Shown: in pieces, positions 8,683 through 17,647 of the stretch | How positions within the stretch are numbered: position 1 is the first letter of the stretch | How the letters are laid out: each line of letters starts with the position of its first letter | Assembly (NCBI RefSeq): GCF_000189535.1 | Contig: NC_015145.1 | Location: 2,914,001 to 2,978,000, forward strand | Origin: Pseudarthrobacter phenanthrenivorans Sphe3 | Lineage (GTDB): Bacteria; Actinomycetota; Actinomycetes; Actinomycetales; Micrococcaceae | Direction of reading: 5' to 3' | Length of the DNA: 64,000 nucleotides | Position numbers and translations under genes: made by a program | Notes under the pieces: model-generated | What the model was told of the DNA's origin: nothing | Seen by the model: the letters and a program-made list of their open reading frames with translations, nothing else | Database searches by the model: none

Positions 8683-9227
8683 GGCTGGCCTGCCTCCGTG
8701 GTTGTTCCTTCGCCGGTTGCCGGACCGGATTCGTGGGCCCCTTCGCCGGGGATGCCGGTGAGCTGGAGCCGCATGATCAGGGCGTCCACGCCGTCCCGGT
8801 AGTACCGGGGGCGGACGTGGATCTGTTCGAAGCCGAAGCGCCGGTACAGCTGCTGCGCCCGCGGGTTGTCGGCCCGGACTTCCAGCAGGACGTCCGCTGC
8901 CCGCCTGCGGCGGGCCTCCTCAATGAGGGTGGTGAGCAGCGTGGTGCCGATGCCCCGTCCCTCATATTCGGGGACGACGGCGATCGTCTGGACGTCCGCG
9001 ATGGGTTCGATGCACATCAGCCCGGCGTAGCCCACGATGCCGTTGCTGCCCAGCGCCACGAGGTAGCGGCGGGTTTCCGGCTGGGACAGCTCGTCGAAGA
9101 ACATCTGCAGGGGCCAGGCGTCCACGGGGAAGAGCCGTTGTTCCAGCGCACTCACGGCGGGCACGTCCTCGAGCGTCATGTCCCGGACGGTGATCCCCAG
9201 TGGCTCGCGGCCATGTAGGGCGTTCAC
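8679..9227 (-). CDS. rimI: Ribosomal-protein-alanine N-acetyltransferase RimI
   Basis: 182 residues, a single GNAT domain. It carries the acetyl-CoA loop [12 protein letters not shown] (about 91-102) and the late GNAT motif [13 protein letters not shown]. RimI acetylates the N-terminal alanine of ribosomal protein S18 in E. coli; in actinobacteria it sits in the tsa cluster and may have broader targets. The GTG at 9227 overlaps the tsaB stop (GTGA). About 20 extra residues, rich in Glu/Gly/Thr, extend the C terminus beyond the GNAT fold. Confidence 0.93.
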   Translation of the reverse strand: MNALHGREPLGITVRDMTLEDVPAVSALEQRLFPVDAWPLQMFFDELSQPETRRYLVALGSNGIVGYAGLMCIEPIADVQTIAVVPEYEGRGIGTTLLTTLIEEARRRRAADVLLEVRADNPRAQQLYRRFGFEQIHVRPRYYRDGVDALIMRLQLTGIPGEGAHESGPATGEGTTTEAGQP

Positions 9228-9895
9228 AGTGCCCTCTTCCGCGGTCCGGGCACCTGCGCGTCGGATTCGCGGAGGTACAGGGGTGTCGAGTCCAAGAGTC
9301 CGTTCCCGGCGGCGAGCCGGGCCAGCGCGAACTGCCCCAAGTACAGGGCGTCCGGCTGTTCCTGGGCAAACTCCGGGTGGCAGTCCAGGGCATCGGCATA
9401 GAGGCCGGCGCCGGCGCCGAAGGCGGGCAGCTCCGGCAGGTCGGCCGCGAAGCTGACGTGCGGGCCGTCTTCCAGGCTGGGAAGCTTGCCATCCTCCGAT
9501 GTGTACCGCGCCCAGTAAACCTCCTTGCGGCGCGCATCCGTGACCACCAGGAATTCCCGGACGGCGGCGGTGGATTCTGCCACCTCCAGCGCGATGGCGT
9601 CCAGGCTGACCAGCCCGTACAGGGGCTTGCCCCAGACAAACGAAAGCGTCCGCGCCGTCGCGATTCCCGACCGTAGTCCAGTGAACGGGCCTGGCCCCAC
9701 GCCCACCACCAGCGCGTCGATGTCCTGCCCGGAGATACCGGCGGCGGCCAGCATCTCCTCGATTCCAGGGGCTAGCACTTCCGCATGGCTGCGGGTGTCC
9801 TCGGTGGAGAAGGCGGCGATGACCCTGTCCGGCGCTTCGTCCGAGACCAGGGCGGCGCTGGCCACGGCCGAGGTGTCGATGGCAAGGAGCAGCAT
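9224..9895 (-). CDS. tsaB: t6A biosynthesis partner TsaB
   Basis: 223 residues. It is an inactive TsaD paralogue that scaffolds the TsaD-TsaB-TsaE complex making t6A37. It starts MLLLAIDTSAVASAALV and has the family motif VGVGPGPFTGLRSGIATAR (about 65-83). The ATG at 9895 shares its A with the tsaE stop codon (TGATG), and the gene overlaps rimI downstream by 4 nt. The HxxxH metal site of TsaD is absent, as expected for TsaB. Confidence 0.96.
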   Translation of the reverse strand: MLLLAIDTSAVASAALVSDEAPDRVIAAFSTEDTRSHAEVLAPGIEEMLAAAGISGQDIDALVVGVGPGPFTGLRSGIATARTLSFVWGKPLYGLVSLDAIALEVAESTAAVREFLVVTDARRKEVYWARYTSEDGKLPSLEDGPHVSFAADLPELPAFGAGAGLYADALDCHPEFAQEQPDALYLGQFALARLAAGNGLLDSTPLYLRESDAQVPGPRKRAL

Positions 9896-10473
9896 CAGCG
9901 CGCCCCTTCCCTGGCGGCGCCCAGTTCCGGAGCGTCAGCCCACCGGGGGCCGTACCCGCGCATCACAATGGTGCGGGGCTCGTCGGCGTCTTCAGTGTCA
10001 AAGTCCAGGCCGGCAGAGGGCATGGCGCCAAGCCCGATCGCGCGGTGCAGGTCGATCTCCAGCCTGCTCTCGCTGAGGTGCTCCACCCGGTCCTGTCCCC
10101 ACTCCACCACCGTCACCGAGGAGTCCATGGTGTTCTCAAGGTCGATGTCGTCGATCTCTGCCGCCGATTCGAGCCGGTAGGCGTCAACGTGGACGAGGTC
10201 CGGACCGCCGGGCCGCGGCCCGTCCGGCAGGTTGGGGTGGATGCGGACCAGCACGAAGGTGGGGGAAATGATGCCCTCCCGGACGCCCAGCCCTTCGCCG
10301 AGCCCTTGGGTAAAGGTGGTCTTGCCGGCACCCAGCTCACCGCTGAGGACCAGCAGGTCCCCCGCCTCCAGCACCGACGCAAGGCGGACGGCGAGCGCCT
10401 GGGTCTGGTCCGCCGTCGTCGCGGTGAAAGTCTTTTCCCAATTGGGAAGGCCAGCCTGGCCGTTGGCACTCAC
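9895..10473 (-). CDS. tsaE: t6A biosynthesis ATPase TsaE
   Basis: 192 residues, P-loop ATPase. The Walker A is GELGAGKTTFTQG (about 44-56), followed by the conserved SPTFVLV segment; the DAYRL motif (about 95-99) is the family's Walker-B-like site. It drives turnover of the TsaBD complex in t6A formation. The GTG at 10473 overlaps the alr stop (GTGA). A C-terminal tail of about 45 residues after the ATPase core is poorly conserved. Confidence 0.95.
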   Translation of the reverse strand: MSANGQAGLPNWEKTFTATTADQTQALAVRLASVLEAGDLLVLSGELGAGKTTFTQGLGEGLGVREGIISPTFVLVRIHPNLPDGPRPGGPDLVHVDAYRLESAAEIDDIDLENTMDSSVTVVEWGQDRVEHLSESRLEIDLHRAIGLGAMPSAGLDFDTEDADEPRTIVMRGYGPRWADAPELGAAREGAR

Positions 10474-11687
10474 GCGGCATCCTCCTGGCTGGATGCGGCG
10501 CTCTTGTCCTCTTCATTGATGAAGCAGCGCGGCACCCTGGGACTGATCCTGGTGACGATTTCGTAGTTGATGGTTCCGGCGGCCCGCGCCCAGTCATCGG
10601 CGGTGGGGCCGCCGTCGGAGCCGTCGCCGAACAGTTCCGCTTCGGCACCCAGCAGGCTCCCCGCCTGGACCGTGCTGCCGAAGTCGATGACCATCTGGTC
10701 CATCGCAATCCTGCCCACCACAGGGTAGGTCCTCCCGGCCACCCTGACCGGCCCGCCGGTGGCGATCCGCGGCACCCCGTCCGCATAGCCCATCGGGATC
10801 AGTCCCAGCGTGCTGGCGCCGGTCGTATGGTAGCGGAGGCCGTAGGAGACGCCCTGCCCGTCCGGCACCTCCTTGCACTGCGACACGAGGGTCCGCAGGG
10901 TCATGGCCGGACGGAGTCCCAGTTCAGCGGAACTCTGCCCGGCGAACGGGGACAGCCCGTAGATGCCCAGTCCCACCCGGACCAGGTCGAAGTGGGTATC
11001 GGGCCGGGACAGGGTTGCGGGGGTATTGGCGAGGTGCCGCACCTCAGGGTCCACGCCGGCGTCCTCCGCAACGGCGAGGACCTCACGGAAGGTGGCCAGC
11101 TGCTGGTCCGTTTCAGGGCGCTCGGGTTCGTCGGCGACGGCAAGGTGGGAGAAGATCCCCACCACGCGGAGCAGGCCCTGGTCCTGGTATTCCATCGCCT
11201 CGCCCACGATGTGGTCCCAGGTGTCGAGGGTGGCGCCGTTGCGTCCCAGCCCCGTGTCCACTTTCAGGTGGATGCGGGCGGGGCGCTCCTGTTCCCGGGC
11301 GGCTGCCACGATTCGGTCCAGTTCCCAGCCCGAGCAGCCAATATCGACGCCGGCCGCGACGGCTGCCCCGAAGTTGCTGTCCGGGGTGTGCAGCCAGGCG
11401 AGCAGCGGCGCGTCGATCCCGGCGGCCCGGAGCGCCAGGGCTTCGGAAATGTGGGCCACACCCAGCCAGGATGCCCCTGCCTCCAGGGCTGCGCGCGCCA
11501 CGGGTACCGCCCCGTGCCCGTACGCATCGGCCTTGACCACGGCCATGACTTTCGCCGGGGAGGCGGCAGCGGCCAGCCGGCGGACGTTGTGCCGGATGGC
11601 GTCAAGGTCGATCACGGCAGACCGTTCGTAGCGGGGGCCGTTGGCCGGGGCAGCACTGAATTCGCCGGTTGTTGCGGGGTAAGTCAC
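10470..11687 (-). CDS. alr: Alanine racemase
   Basis: 405 residues from the GTG at 11687. A PLP enzyme that makes D-alanine for peptidoglycan. The PLP lysine lies in AVVKADAYGHG, and the second catalytic base (Tyr) and neighbouring residues are seen in GVSYGLRYHTT; MGYADGVPR and VGRIAMDQ are also conserved. The frame is open far upstream into the PfkB gene, but the family-like segment starts just after VTYPATTGEF, so the GTG at 11687 is chosen; its ribosome-binding site is weak. It heads the coupled alr-tsaE-tsaB-rimI-tsaD set. Confidence 0.95.
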   Translation of the reverse strand: MTYPATTGEFSAAPANGPRYERSAVIDLDAIRHNVRRLAAAASPAKVMAVVKADAYGHGAVPVARAALEAGASWLGVAHISEALALRAAGIDAPLLAWLHTPDSNFGAAVAAGVDIGCSGWELDRIVAAAREQERPARIHLKVDTGLGRNGATLDTWDHIVGEAMEYQDQGLLRVVGIFSHLAVADEPERPETDQQLATFREVLAVAEDAGVDPEVRHLANTPATLSRPDTHFDLVRVGLGIYGLSPFAGQSSAELGLRPAMTLRTLVSQCKEVPDGQGVSYGLRYHTTGASTLGLIPMGYADGVPRIATGGPVRVAGRTYPVVGRIAMDQMVIDFGSTVQAGSLLGAEAELFGDGSDGGPTADDWARAAGTINYEIVTRISPRVPRCFINEEDKSAASSQEDAA

Positions 11688-11728
11688 CTTAGTGATTCTA
11701 GTGCTGGCGCTTCCGGCCGAATAATCGA

Positions 11729-12820
11729 TCAGGCATCGGAGAGGTGGGCGATGGTGGCGGAAGCCCTGCGCTGGGCGGCCAGCGGGACGTCCTGGATGAT
11801 GTCGGCGAGGAAGCCGAAGCGCCGCAGCCACTGGCTCATCTGCCGCTCGGGGCGTGCGTTCGCGCGCTTCCACCAGTCGGCAATGTCCCCCCAGCCGGGG
11901 GCGGCCAGTGATCCTCCCACTTCCTGAACCGCGAGTGAGGCACAGAGGTTGGCGAAACGCAGCCTGTCCCCCAGCGGCCAGCCGGCAAGGCTGCCGACGA
12001 TGAACGCGGCGTCGAAACAGTCCCCTGCGCCGGTGGGATCGTAGGCCTTTACCGGCAGCGACGGCACCCACTCCTCCTCCCCCGTTTCCGAGTCCACCGC
12101 CATGGCGCCCTGCGCCCCCAAGGTCACGACCGCGACGGGAACCCGGTCCGCCAGGGCGTACAGGGCGGTCCACGGATCATCCTTGCCCGTGAACGCCATG
12201 GCCTCGCGCTGGTTGGGCAGGAAGGCGTGGAAATACTCCAGGTTGTCCAGCCGGACGGGAGCCCACTCGCCGCTGGGGTCCCAGCCGACATCACCGAACA
12301 GCTTGACCCCTGCATGGTGGGCGGCCTTGGCCCACGGCTCGATCTCCATGCCCACTTCCGCGATGCCCGCGAGCGCGGGCGGCGGATCTCCGATGAGCTC
12401 CGAGGAGGTGATGGGTGGGGCGTCGCCGTGGGTCACCAGGGACCGGTCCTTCTCCACGCAGAGCGAGACGGTGACGGGCGAATGCCAGCCCGGCACGCGC
12501 CGGGACAAGGTGAGATCCACATGCTCCTGCCCGGACAGGATCTTCCAGTTGAAGTCCCCATAGCCGTCGTCGCCGAATGCGGCCGCCAGCCCTGTCCGCA
12601 GCCCCAGCCGCGCCGCCGCGATGGCCTGGTTGGCCACCCCGCCGGGGCAGCTGCCCATGCCGTCGCTCCAGATTTCGGTGCCTGGTTCCGGTGCGTGCGG
12701 GAGGCCGGTAAAGATGATGTCCTGAAAAACGGTGCCGGCCAGCAAAACATCGAAACCGGGGGTCGCCGGCGAGCGGACGGCCGCCAGTGGATCGAACGGG
12801 CGGGCTGGGATCGCGTCCAT
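11729..12820 (-). CDS. PfkB-family carbohydrate kinase
   Basis: 363 residues. The ribokinase/PfkB fold is shown by the N-terminal segment GSCPGGVANQAIAAARLG (PfkB signature 1, about 56-73) and the C-terminal signature 2 DPTGAGDCFDAAF with catalytic Asp in GAGD. The substrate is not identifiable; sugar or nucleoside kinases are both possible. It is divergent from the GH4 glycosidase (69 bp between starts), and the two could act in one sugar pathway. It ends 41 bp upstream of alr on the same strand, so weak read-through into alr is possible. Confidence 0.88.
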   Translation of the reverse strand: MDAIPARPFDPLAAVRSPATPGFDVLLAGTVFQDIIFTGLPHAPEPGTEIWSDGMGSCPGGVANQAIAAARLGLRTGLAAAFGDDGYGDFNWKILSGQEHVDLTLSRRVPGWHSPVTVSLCVEKDRSLVTHGDAPPITSSELIGDPPPALAGIAEVGMEIEPWAKAAHHAGVKLFGDVGWDPSGEWAPVRLDNLEYFHAFLPNQREAMAFTGKDDPWTALYALADRVPVAVVTLGAQGAMAVDSETGEEEWVPSLPVKAYDPTGAGDCFDAAFIVGSLAGWPLGDRLRFANLCASLAVQEVGGSLAAPGWGDIADWWKRANARPERQMSQWLRRFGFLADIIQDVPLAAQRRASATIAHLSDA

Positions 12821-12889
12821 GACCGCACACTACGCCCTGCCGCCCACATGCGGTAGGGGCTCAGGCGGGACCGGCCTAGACTGCTGATT

Positions 12890-14296
12890 ATGCGGCTTCT
12901 GATTGCCGGCGGCGGCGGTTTCCGGGTGCCGCTGATCTACCGGGCACTGGCTTCCGGGCGCTACGCCGGGGTGGTCACGGAACTGGTGCTGCATGACGTT
13001 GACCCCGCACGCCTGGACGCGATCATGGCCGTGCTGCGCAGCATGCCGGAAGGGATCGGCGGCCGGGTTCCCGTCCGTGCAGCCACCAGCCTTCCAGAAG
13101 CATTGCCAGGGGCGGAAATGGTGTTCGCCGCGATCCGCCCGGGCGGTACGGCGGGACGGGTGGCGGACGAAAAAGTGGCGCAACGGCTTGGTTTACTGGG
13201 GCAGGAAACCACGGGCGCGGGTGGAATTTCCTACGCCCTCAGGACCATCCCGCCCATGCTCCACCTTGCCCGCCTCATGAAGGAGCACTGCCCGCATGCC
13301 TGGCTGGTTAACTTCACCAATCCCGCGGGCATGGTGACGGAGGCGCTGCTCCCGGTGCTGGGCAAGCGGGTTATCGGCATCTGCGACTCCGCGGGGGGCC
13401 TGGTGCAGCGCGCCGCACGTGCCGCGGGCGCGGCGTTGCCCGAGGGAAGGCTCGACGGCGTGGGCTACTACGGCCTCAACCACCTGGGCTGGCTCTACCG
13501 TCTGGAGTCCGGCGGGCGGGACGTGCTGCCGGAGTTGCTCTCAGACCCGCGGGCGCTTGCATCATTCGAAGAGGGCCGGCTGTTCCCCCAGCCGTTCCTC
13601 GCCCGCCTGGGATCCCTGCCGAATGAATACCTCTATTACTACTACCGAGGAGACGCTGCCCGGAAAGCAATGCGGGCGATGGCCCGGACCCGCGGCGAAA
13701 CCATCCACGACCAGCAGCAGGAACTGTATCCCCGCCTCACCGCCGCCGGCACCGATGCCTACCGGCTCTGGGAGGAGGCCCGCCGGTCCCGTGAGGAGGG
13801 CTACCTGGCCGAAGCCCGGGGCAAGGATGAGCAGCGGGATCAGGACGATCTTGCCGGCGGGGGCTACGAACGCGTTGCCCTCGCCGCGATGCGGGCCCTG
13901 TCCGGAGCCGGCGACACCGAGCTGATCCTGAACACCCGCAACTCCCTGCCGGCGGCAACCCAGGCACCGGCAGCTGAAGCAGCCCCTCCACAGGCCGCCA
14001 TTCCCGGTCTGCCGGCAGACGCCGTCGTCGAAGTTCCGTGCGTGGTGACCACGGACGGCGCCCTGCCGCTGGCCCAGGAACTGCCGCCGGAGCCGCAGCT
14101 TGGACTGCTCCGGCAGGTGAAGGAGGTGGAGCGCCTTACGGTCCGCGCAGCCACTTACGGGGACCGGGAGGCGGCCCTGGAAGCCTTCGCCCGGCATCCG
14201 CTGGTGGGTTCCCATGAACTGGCGGTGGCGCTGCTGGCGGGGTACGAGCAGGAGTTCCCCGCGCTGCGGGACCTGTGGGGCGGTGGCGGGCGTTGA
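12890..14296 (+). CDS. Glycoside hydrolase family 4 (6-phospho-beta-glucosidase-like)
   Basis: 468 residues. GH4 enzymes cleave glycosides by a redox-elimination mechanism with NAD+ and a divalent metal. Visible: dinucleotide-binding loop IAGGGGFRVP (5-14), the family segment QETTGAGGISYALR (105-118), NFTNPAGM (141-148), the metal/activity motif C165-D-S-A, and GLNHLGW (195-201, His198). The C-x-x-x motif normally differs by substrate class; CDSA is not one of the variants I know (such as CNVP, CDMP or CHSV), so specificity is open. It is divergent from the PfkB gene and lies 75 bp before mshA. Confidence 0.87.
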   Translation: MRLLIAGGGGFRVPLIYRALASGRYAGVVTELVLHDVDPARLDAIMAVLRSMPEGIGGRVPVRAATSLPEALPGAEMVFAAIRPGGTAGRVADEKVAQRLGLLGQETTGAGGISYALRTIPPMLHLARLMKEHCPHAWLVNFTNPAGMVTEALLPVLGKRVIGICDSAGGLVQRAARAAGAALPEGRLDGVGYYGLNHLGWLYRLESGGRDVLPELLSDPRALASFEEGRLFPQPFLARLGSLPNEYLYYYYRGDAARKAMRAMARTRGETIHDQQQELYPRLTAAGTDAYRLWEEARRSREEGYLAEARGKDEQRDQDDLAGGGYERVALAAMRALSGAGDTELILNTRNSLPAATQAPAAEAAPPQAAIPGLPADAVVEVPCVVTTDGALPLAQELPPEPQLGLLRQVKEVERLTVRAATYGDREAALEAFARHPLVGSHELAVALLAGYEQEFPALRDLWGGGGR

Positions 14297-14371
14297 GGGA
14301 GGAGTAGTGTTTTATCGGATGCGCACTGAACCGGCGCTGCCAGGACGCGCCGTTGGCCGGAAGGAGGTCCC

Positions 14372-15637
14372 GTGGCACTGATCCGCAGGGTCGCTTTGCT
14401 CTCCCTCCACACCTCCCCCATGGAGCAGCCCGGCTCGGGTGACGCCGGCGGAATGAACGTCTATATCCGGGAGCTGGCCTCCGCACTGGCCGAGGCAGGG
14501 GTTGAAGTGGAAATCTTCACCCGGTCCACCTCAGCCAACCAGCCCGCCGTCGAACATCCCGACCCCGGCGTCTGCGTGCACAACGTCCTGGCCGGGCCCC
14601 TGAAGAAGATCCCGAAGGAAGAGCTGCCGGGGCTGCTGCACAGCATGGTGGCGGAGATTGAGCAGATCCGCCGCCGGCAGCCGCACGGGCGCTACGACAT
14701 CATTCATTCGCACTACTGGGTCTCCGGGATCGCCGGCCTGGAACTCTCCGAACTCTGGGGCGTGCCGCTGGTCCACACCATGCACACGATGGCCAAGGTC
14801 AAGAACCTGCTGCTGGAATCCGGGGAACAGCCCGAGCCGCGGCGGCGTGAACTCGGCGAGCACCGCATTGTTGACGGCGCCGCGCGGCTGATTGCCAACA
14901 CCAGCGCCGAAGCTGCCGAACTGGTTTCGCATTACGGCGCCACCTACGACCGGATCGACATCGCCCCGCCCGGCGTGGACCTGAGCACCTTCACGCCTGC
15001 CTTCCGTGCCAGGTCAAGGAGTGAGCGGGGTATCGGGGCCGGGACCTTCCACCTTGTTTTCGCCGGCCGGATCCAGCGGCTGAAGGGGCCCCAGGTCCTG
15101 GTCAAGGCGGCCGCCCTGTTGAGGAAGCGCCGTCCGGACATCGACCTCCGCGTCACCATCCTGGGCTCCCTGAGCGGCAACAAGGAATTCAACCTCCGCC
15201 GCCTGGTGGCCGAGGCGGGAATGGACGACGTCGTCACGCAGCTTCCGCCGGTCAAGGCACCTGAGCTGGCGGCCTGGTTCCGCGCTGCGGACGTGGTAGT
15301 GATGCCTTCCTTCAGCGAGTCCTTTGGCCTGGTGGCGCTTGAGGCGCAGGCTTGCGGTACGCCAGTGGTGGCCACCCGGGTGGGCGGTTTGTCCCGGGCG
15401 ATCTTCCACGGCAGGACGGGGCTCCTAGTGGACGGGCACCACGCCTCCGACTGGGCCGATGCCCTGGAGGCACTGTACGACGACCCCGCCACCCGGGAAG
15501 ACATGGGCCGCGCAGCCGCCATCCGGGCGCAGAACTCAGGTTGGGCCCGCACTGCTGCCATTACGCTGGAAAGCTACCATGCCGCCGTCGACAACTACGT
15601 GGGAAGCAGACTGGTGCAGGCCTTTCCGGCCTCATGA
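14372..15637 (+). CDS. mshA: D-inositol-3-phosphate glycosyltransferase MshA
   Basis: 421 residues, GT4 family, GT-B fold. It joins UDP-GlcNAc to 1L-myo-inositol-1-phosphate, the first committed step of mycothiol synthesis. Signatures are HTSPMEQPGSGDAGGMNVYI near the N terminus, HSHYWVSG, the nucleotide-sugar region FAGRIQRLKGP and the C-terminal ESFGLVALEAQACGTPVVA. GTG 14372 has a near-perfect Shine-Dalgarno (AAGGAGGT). Its acceptor is made by Ino1, whose gene is at 17648 on the other strand. Confidence 0.96.
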   Translation: MALIRRVALLSLHTSPMEQPGSGDAGGMNVYIRELASALAEAGVEVEIFTRSTSANQPAVEHPDPGVCVHNVLAGPLKKIPKEELPGLLHSMVAEIEQIRRRQPHGRYDIIHSHYWVSGIAGLELSELWGVPLVHTMHTMAKVKNLLLESGEQPEPRRRELGEHRIVDGAARLIANTSAEAAELVSHYGATYDRIDIAPPGVDLSTFTPAFRARSRSERGIGAGTFHLVFAGRIQRLKGPQVLVKAAALLRKRRPDIDLRVTILGSLSGNKEFNLRRLVAEAGMDDVVTQLPPVKAPELAAWFRAADVVVMPSFSESFGLVALEAQACGTPVVATRVGGLSRAIFHGRTGLLVDGHHASDWADALEALYDDPATREDMGRAAAIRAQNSGWARTAAITLESYHAAVDNYVGSRLVQAFPAS

Positions 15638-15684
15638 CTGTCCCCTCCACGGAAAGCTGACCGGACCCGCCCAAACAAAGGACA

Positions 15685-17364
15685 ATGATGCCTTCCACCC
15701 CAAGTGACCTGCAGATCGCCAGGACGGCACGGATCCGGCCCATCGAGGAAGTCGCCGCGGCGGCGGGCATCAATGCTGATGCGCTGGAACAGTACGGACG
15801 GTTCAAGGCGAAAATCGACCCCGCACGCCTTAACGCTCCTGCCCCGCACGGGAAGGTGGTGCTGGTCTCTGCGATGTCCCCCACTCCCGCCGGTGAGGGG
15901 AAGTCCACCACCACCGTGGGGCTGGCGGATTCACTGGCGCGGGCCGGCCACAAGGTAATGATCGCCCTGCGCGAGCCTTCACTGGGCCCGGTCCTGGGCA
16001 TGAAGGGCGGCGCCACCGGCGGCGGTTACTCTCAGGTGCTGCCGATGGACGAAATCAACCTCCACTTCACCGGCGACTTCCACGCCATCACGTCAGCCAA
16101 CAATGCGCTGATGGCGCTGGTGGACAACCACATCTACCAGGGCAACGCTTTGAATATTGATCCCCGCCGGATGACGTTCAAGCGGGTGCTGGACATGAAC
16201 GACAGGGCCCTGCGGGAAGTGGTTATCGGGCTTGGCGGGCCTACCCAGGGAGTTCCGCGCCAGGACGGTTTCGACATTACCGTAGCGTCCGAGATCATGG
16301 CGGTGTTCTGCCTGGCCACTGATTTGGCCGACCTCCGCTCCCGGCTGGGCCGCATCACGTTCGGCTACACCTTCGACCGCTCCCCCGTCACGGTTGCGGA
16401 CCTGGGCGTGCAGGGCGCGCTGACGCTCCTGCTGAAGGAGGCCATCAAGCCCAACCTGGTGCAGACCATCGCCGGCACCCCCGCCCTTGTCCACGGCGGT
16501 CCCTTCGCCAATATCGCCCACGGCTGCAACTCGTTGATCGCCACACAGACGGCGCGGCGGCTGGCGAACATCGTGGTCACGGAGGCGGGCTTCGGCGCCG
16601 ACCTGGGCGCCGAAAAGTTCATGGACATCAAGGCACGCGTCGGGGCGCTGGCGCCCTCTGCGGTGGTGGTGGTGGCAACAGTGCGGGCACTGAAAATGCA
16701 GGGCGGGGTGGCCAAGGACCAGCTCACGGCGCCGAACCTCGCCGCCCTCGAAGCCGGCGTGGCCAACCTGCGCAGGCACGTCCGGAACGTGGAGAAGTTC
16801 GGGGTGCCATCCGTCGTGGCCATCAACAGGTTCGCCTTCGACTCAGCCGAGGAACTCGACTGGCTGCTGGCGTGGTGCGCCGCGGAGGGCGTTCCGGCCG
16901 CCGTCGCCGATGTCTGGGGGCACGGGGGCGGTGGCGACGGCGGGGATGAACTCGCCGCCCTCGTGGCGCAGGCGGCCGCCAAGCCGAACAGCTTCCGGCA
17001 CCTCTACCCGCTGGAACTGCCGGTGGAGGACAAGATCCGGACCATCGCGCAGGAGATCTACGGAGCGGACGGCGTGGACTTCTCAGTTCCTGCCCTGAAG
17101 CGACTGGCGGACATCGAGCGGAACGGGTGGGGCGGGCTGCCGGTATGCATGGCCAAGACCCAGTACTCATTCACGGACGACGCCTCACGCCTCGGGGCAC
17201 CGAAGGGCTTCACCATCCATGTGCGGGACCTCCTGCCCAAGACCGGGGCCGGCTTCATCGTGGCACTGACCGGAGCGGTAATGACGATGCCCGGCCTGCC
17301 CGCAGCCCCGGCCGCCATGCGGATGGACGTGGACGCCGAAGGCAACCCTGTGGGCCTCGCCTAA
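15685..17364 (+). CDS. fhs: Formate--tetrahydrofolate ligase
   Basis: 559 residues. It makes 10-formyl-THF from formate, THF and ATP for one-carbon metabolism. The P-loop is [22 protein letters not shown] (starts at about residue 69), followed by [20 protein letters not shown], a strongly conserved family segment. [15 protein letters not shown] follows, and the length is normal. The start ATG at 15685 (a second ATG follows directly) is preceded by AAAGGA. It lies 47 bp after mshA and may be cotranscribed with it. A repeat-rich, noncoding gap follows. Confidence 0.96.
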   Translation: MMPSTPSDLQIARTARIRPIEEVAAAAGINADALEQYGRFKAKIDPARLNAPAPHGKVVLVSAMSPTPAGEGKSTTTVGLADSLARAGHKVMIALREPSLGPVLGMKGGATGGGYSQVLPMDEINLHFTGDFHAITSANNALMALVDNHIYQGNALNIDPRRMTFKRVLDMNDRALREVVIGLGGPTQGVPRQDGFDITVASEIMAVFCLATDLADLRSRLGRITFGYTFDRSPVTVADLGVQGALTLLLKEAIKPNLVQTIAGTPALVHGGPFANIAHGCNSLIATQTARRLANIVVTEAGFGADLGAEKFMDIKARVGALAPSAVVVVATVRALKMQGGVAKDQLTAPNLAALEAGVANLRRHVRNVEKFGVPSVVAINRFAFDSAEELDWLLAWCAAEGVPAAVADVWGHGGGGDGGDELAALVAQAAAKPNSFRHLYPLELPVEDKIRTIAQEIYGADGVDFSVPALKRLADIERNGWGGLPVCMAKTQYSFTDDASRLGAPKGFTIHVRDLLPKTGAGFIVALTGAVMTMPGLPAAPAAMRMDVDAEGNPVGLA

Positions 17365-17370
17365 GCAACC

Positions 17371-17486
17371 CTCTCCCACTCAACGTGGGCTTTTTACAGA
17401 CGCTCTCTCACTCAACGTGGGCTTTTTACAGACCCTCTCTCACTCAACGTGCGCTTTTTACAGACGCTCTCTCACTCAACGTGTAT
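17371..17486 (+). repeat. 32-bp tandem repeat array, about 3.6 copies
   Basis: Units start at 17371, 17403, 17435 and 17467. The unit is CTCTCTCACTCAACGTGGGC followed by TTTTTACAGACG, with one or two base differences between copies; the fourth copy is truncated after CAACGTG. No spacers vary between copies, so it is not a CRISPR. Divergent inverted copies lie at 17567-17622. Confidence 0.93.
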
Positions 17487-17528
17487 CGGCCGCCACGAGG
17501 GGTTAGATGCGATGAGGGCTTAAGCCGA

Positions 17529-17558
17529 GGCGCTCCCCCACCGAAGTGAGGGAGCGCC
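17529..17558. terminator. Hairpin in the fhs-ino1 intergenic region
   Basis: Arms 17529-17541 (GGCGCTCCCCCAC) and 17546-17558 (GTGAGGGAGCGCC) pair over 13 positions with one C-A mismatch around a CGAA tetraloop. It sits between convergent fhs and ino1, so it may terminate both, although no U-tract follows on either strand. Confidence 0.5.
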
Positions 17559-17566
17559 GCGTGAAA

Positions 17567-17622
17567 ACCCACGTTAAGTGAGAGAGGATCTGTCCAGAAA
17601 GCGACGTTAATTGAGAGAGGGT
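17567..17622 (-). repeat. Two diverged inverted copies of the 32-bp unit
   Basis: The segments CCCACGTTAAGTGAGAGAG (17568-17586) and CGACGTTAATTGAGAGAGGG (about 17602-17621) are reverse-complement versions of the 32-bp unit at 17371-17486, again spaced about 32-33 bp. With the direct copies they flank the central hairpin at 17529-17558. Confidence 0.75.
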
Positions 17623-17647
17623 CGCAAGGGGACAGCCAGACTTACGT

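Noticed and set aside
10470..12173. A longer 567-residue alanine racemase start reaching into the PfkB gene
   Set aside because: The extra N-terminal part is the PfkB gene read in another frame and has no racemase similarity; the GTG at 11687 gives the normal length.
17371..17486. Regularly spaced repeats resembling a CRISPR array
   Set aside because: The whole 32-bp unit is repeated with no variable spacers, copies differ slightly, and there are no cas genes nearby.
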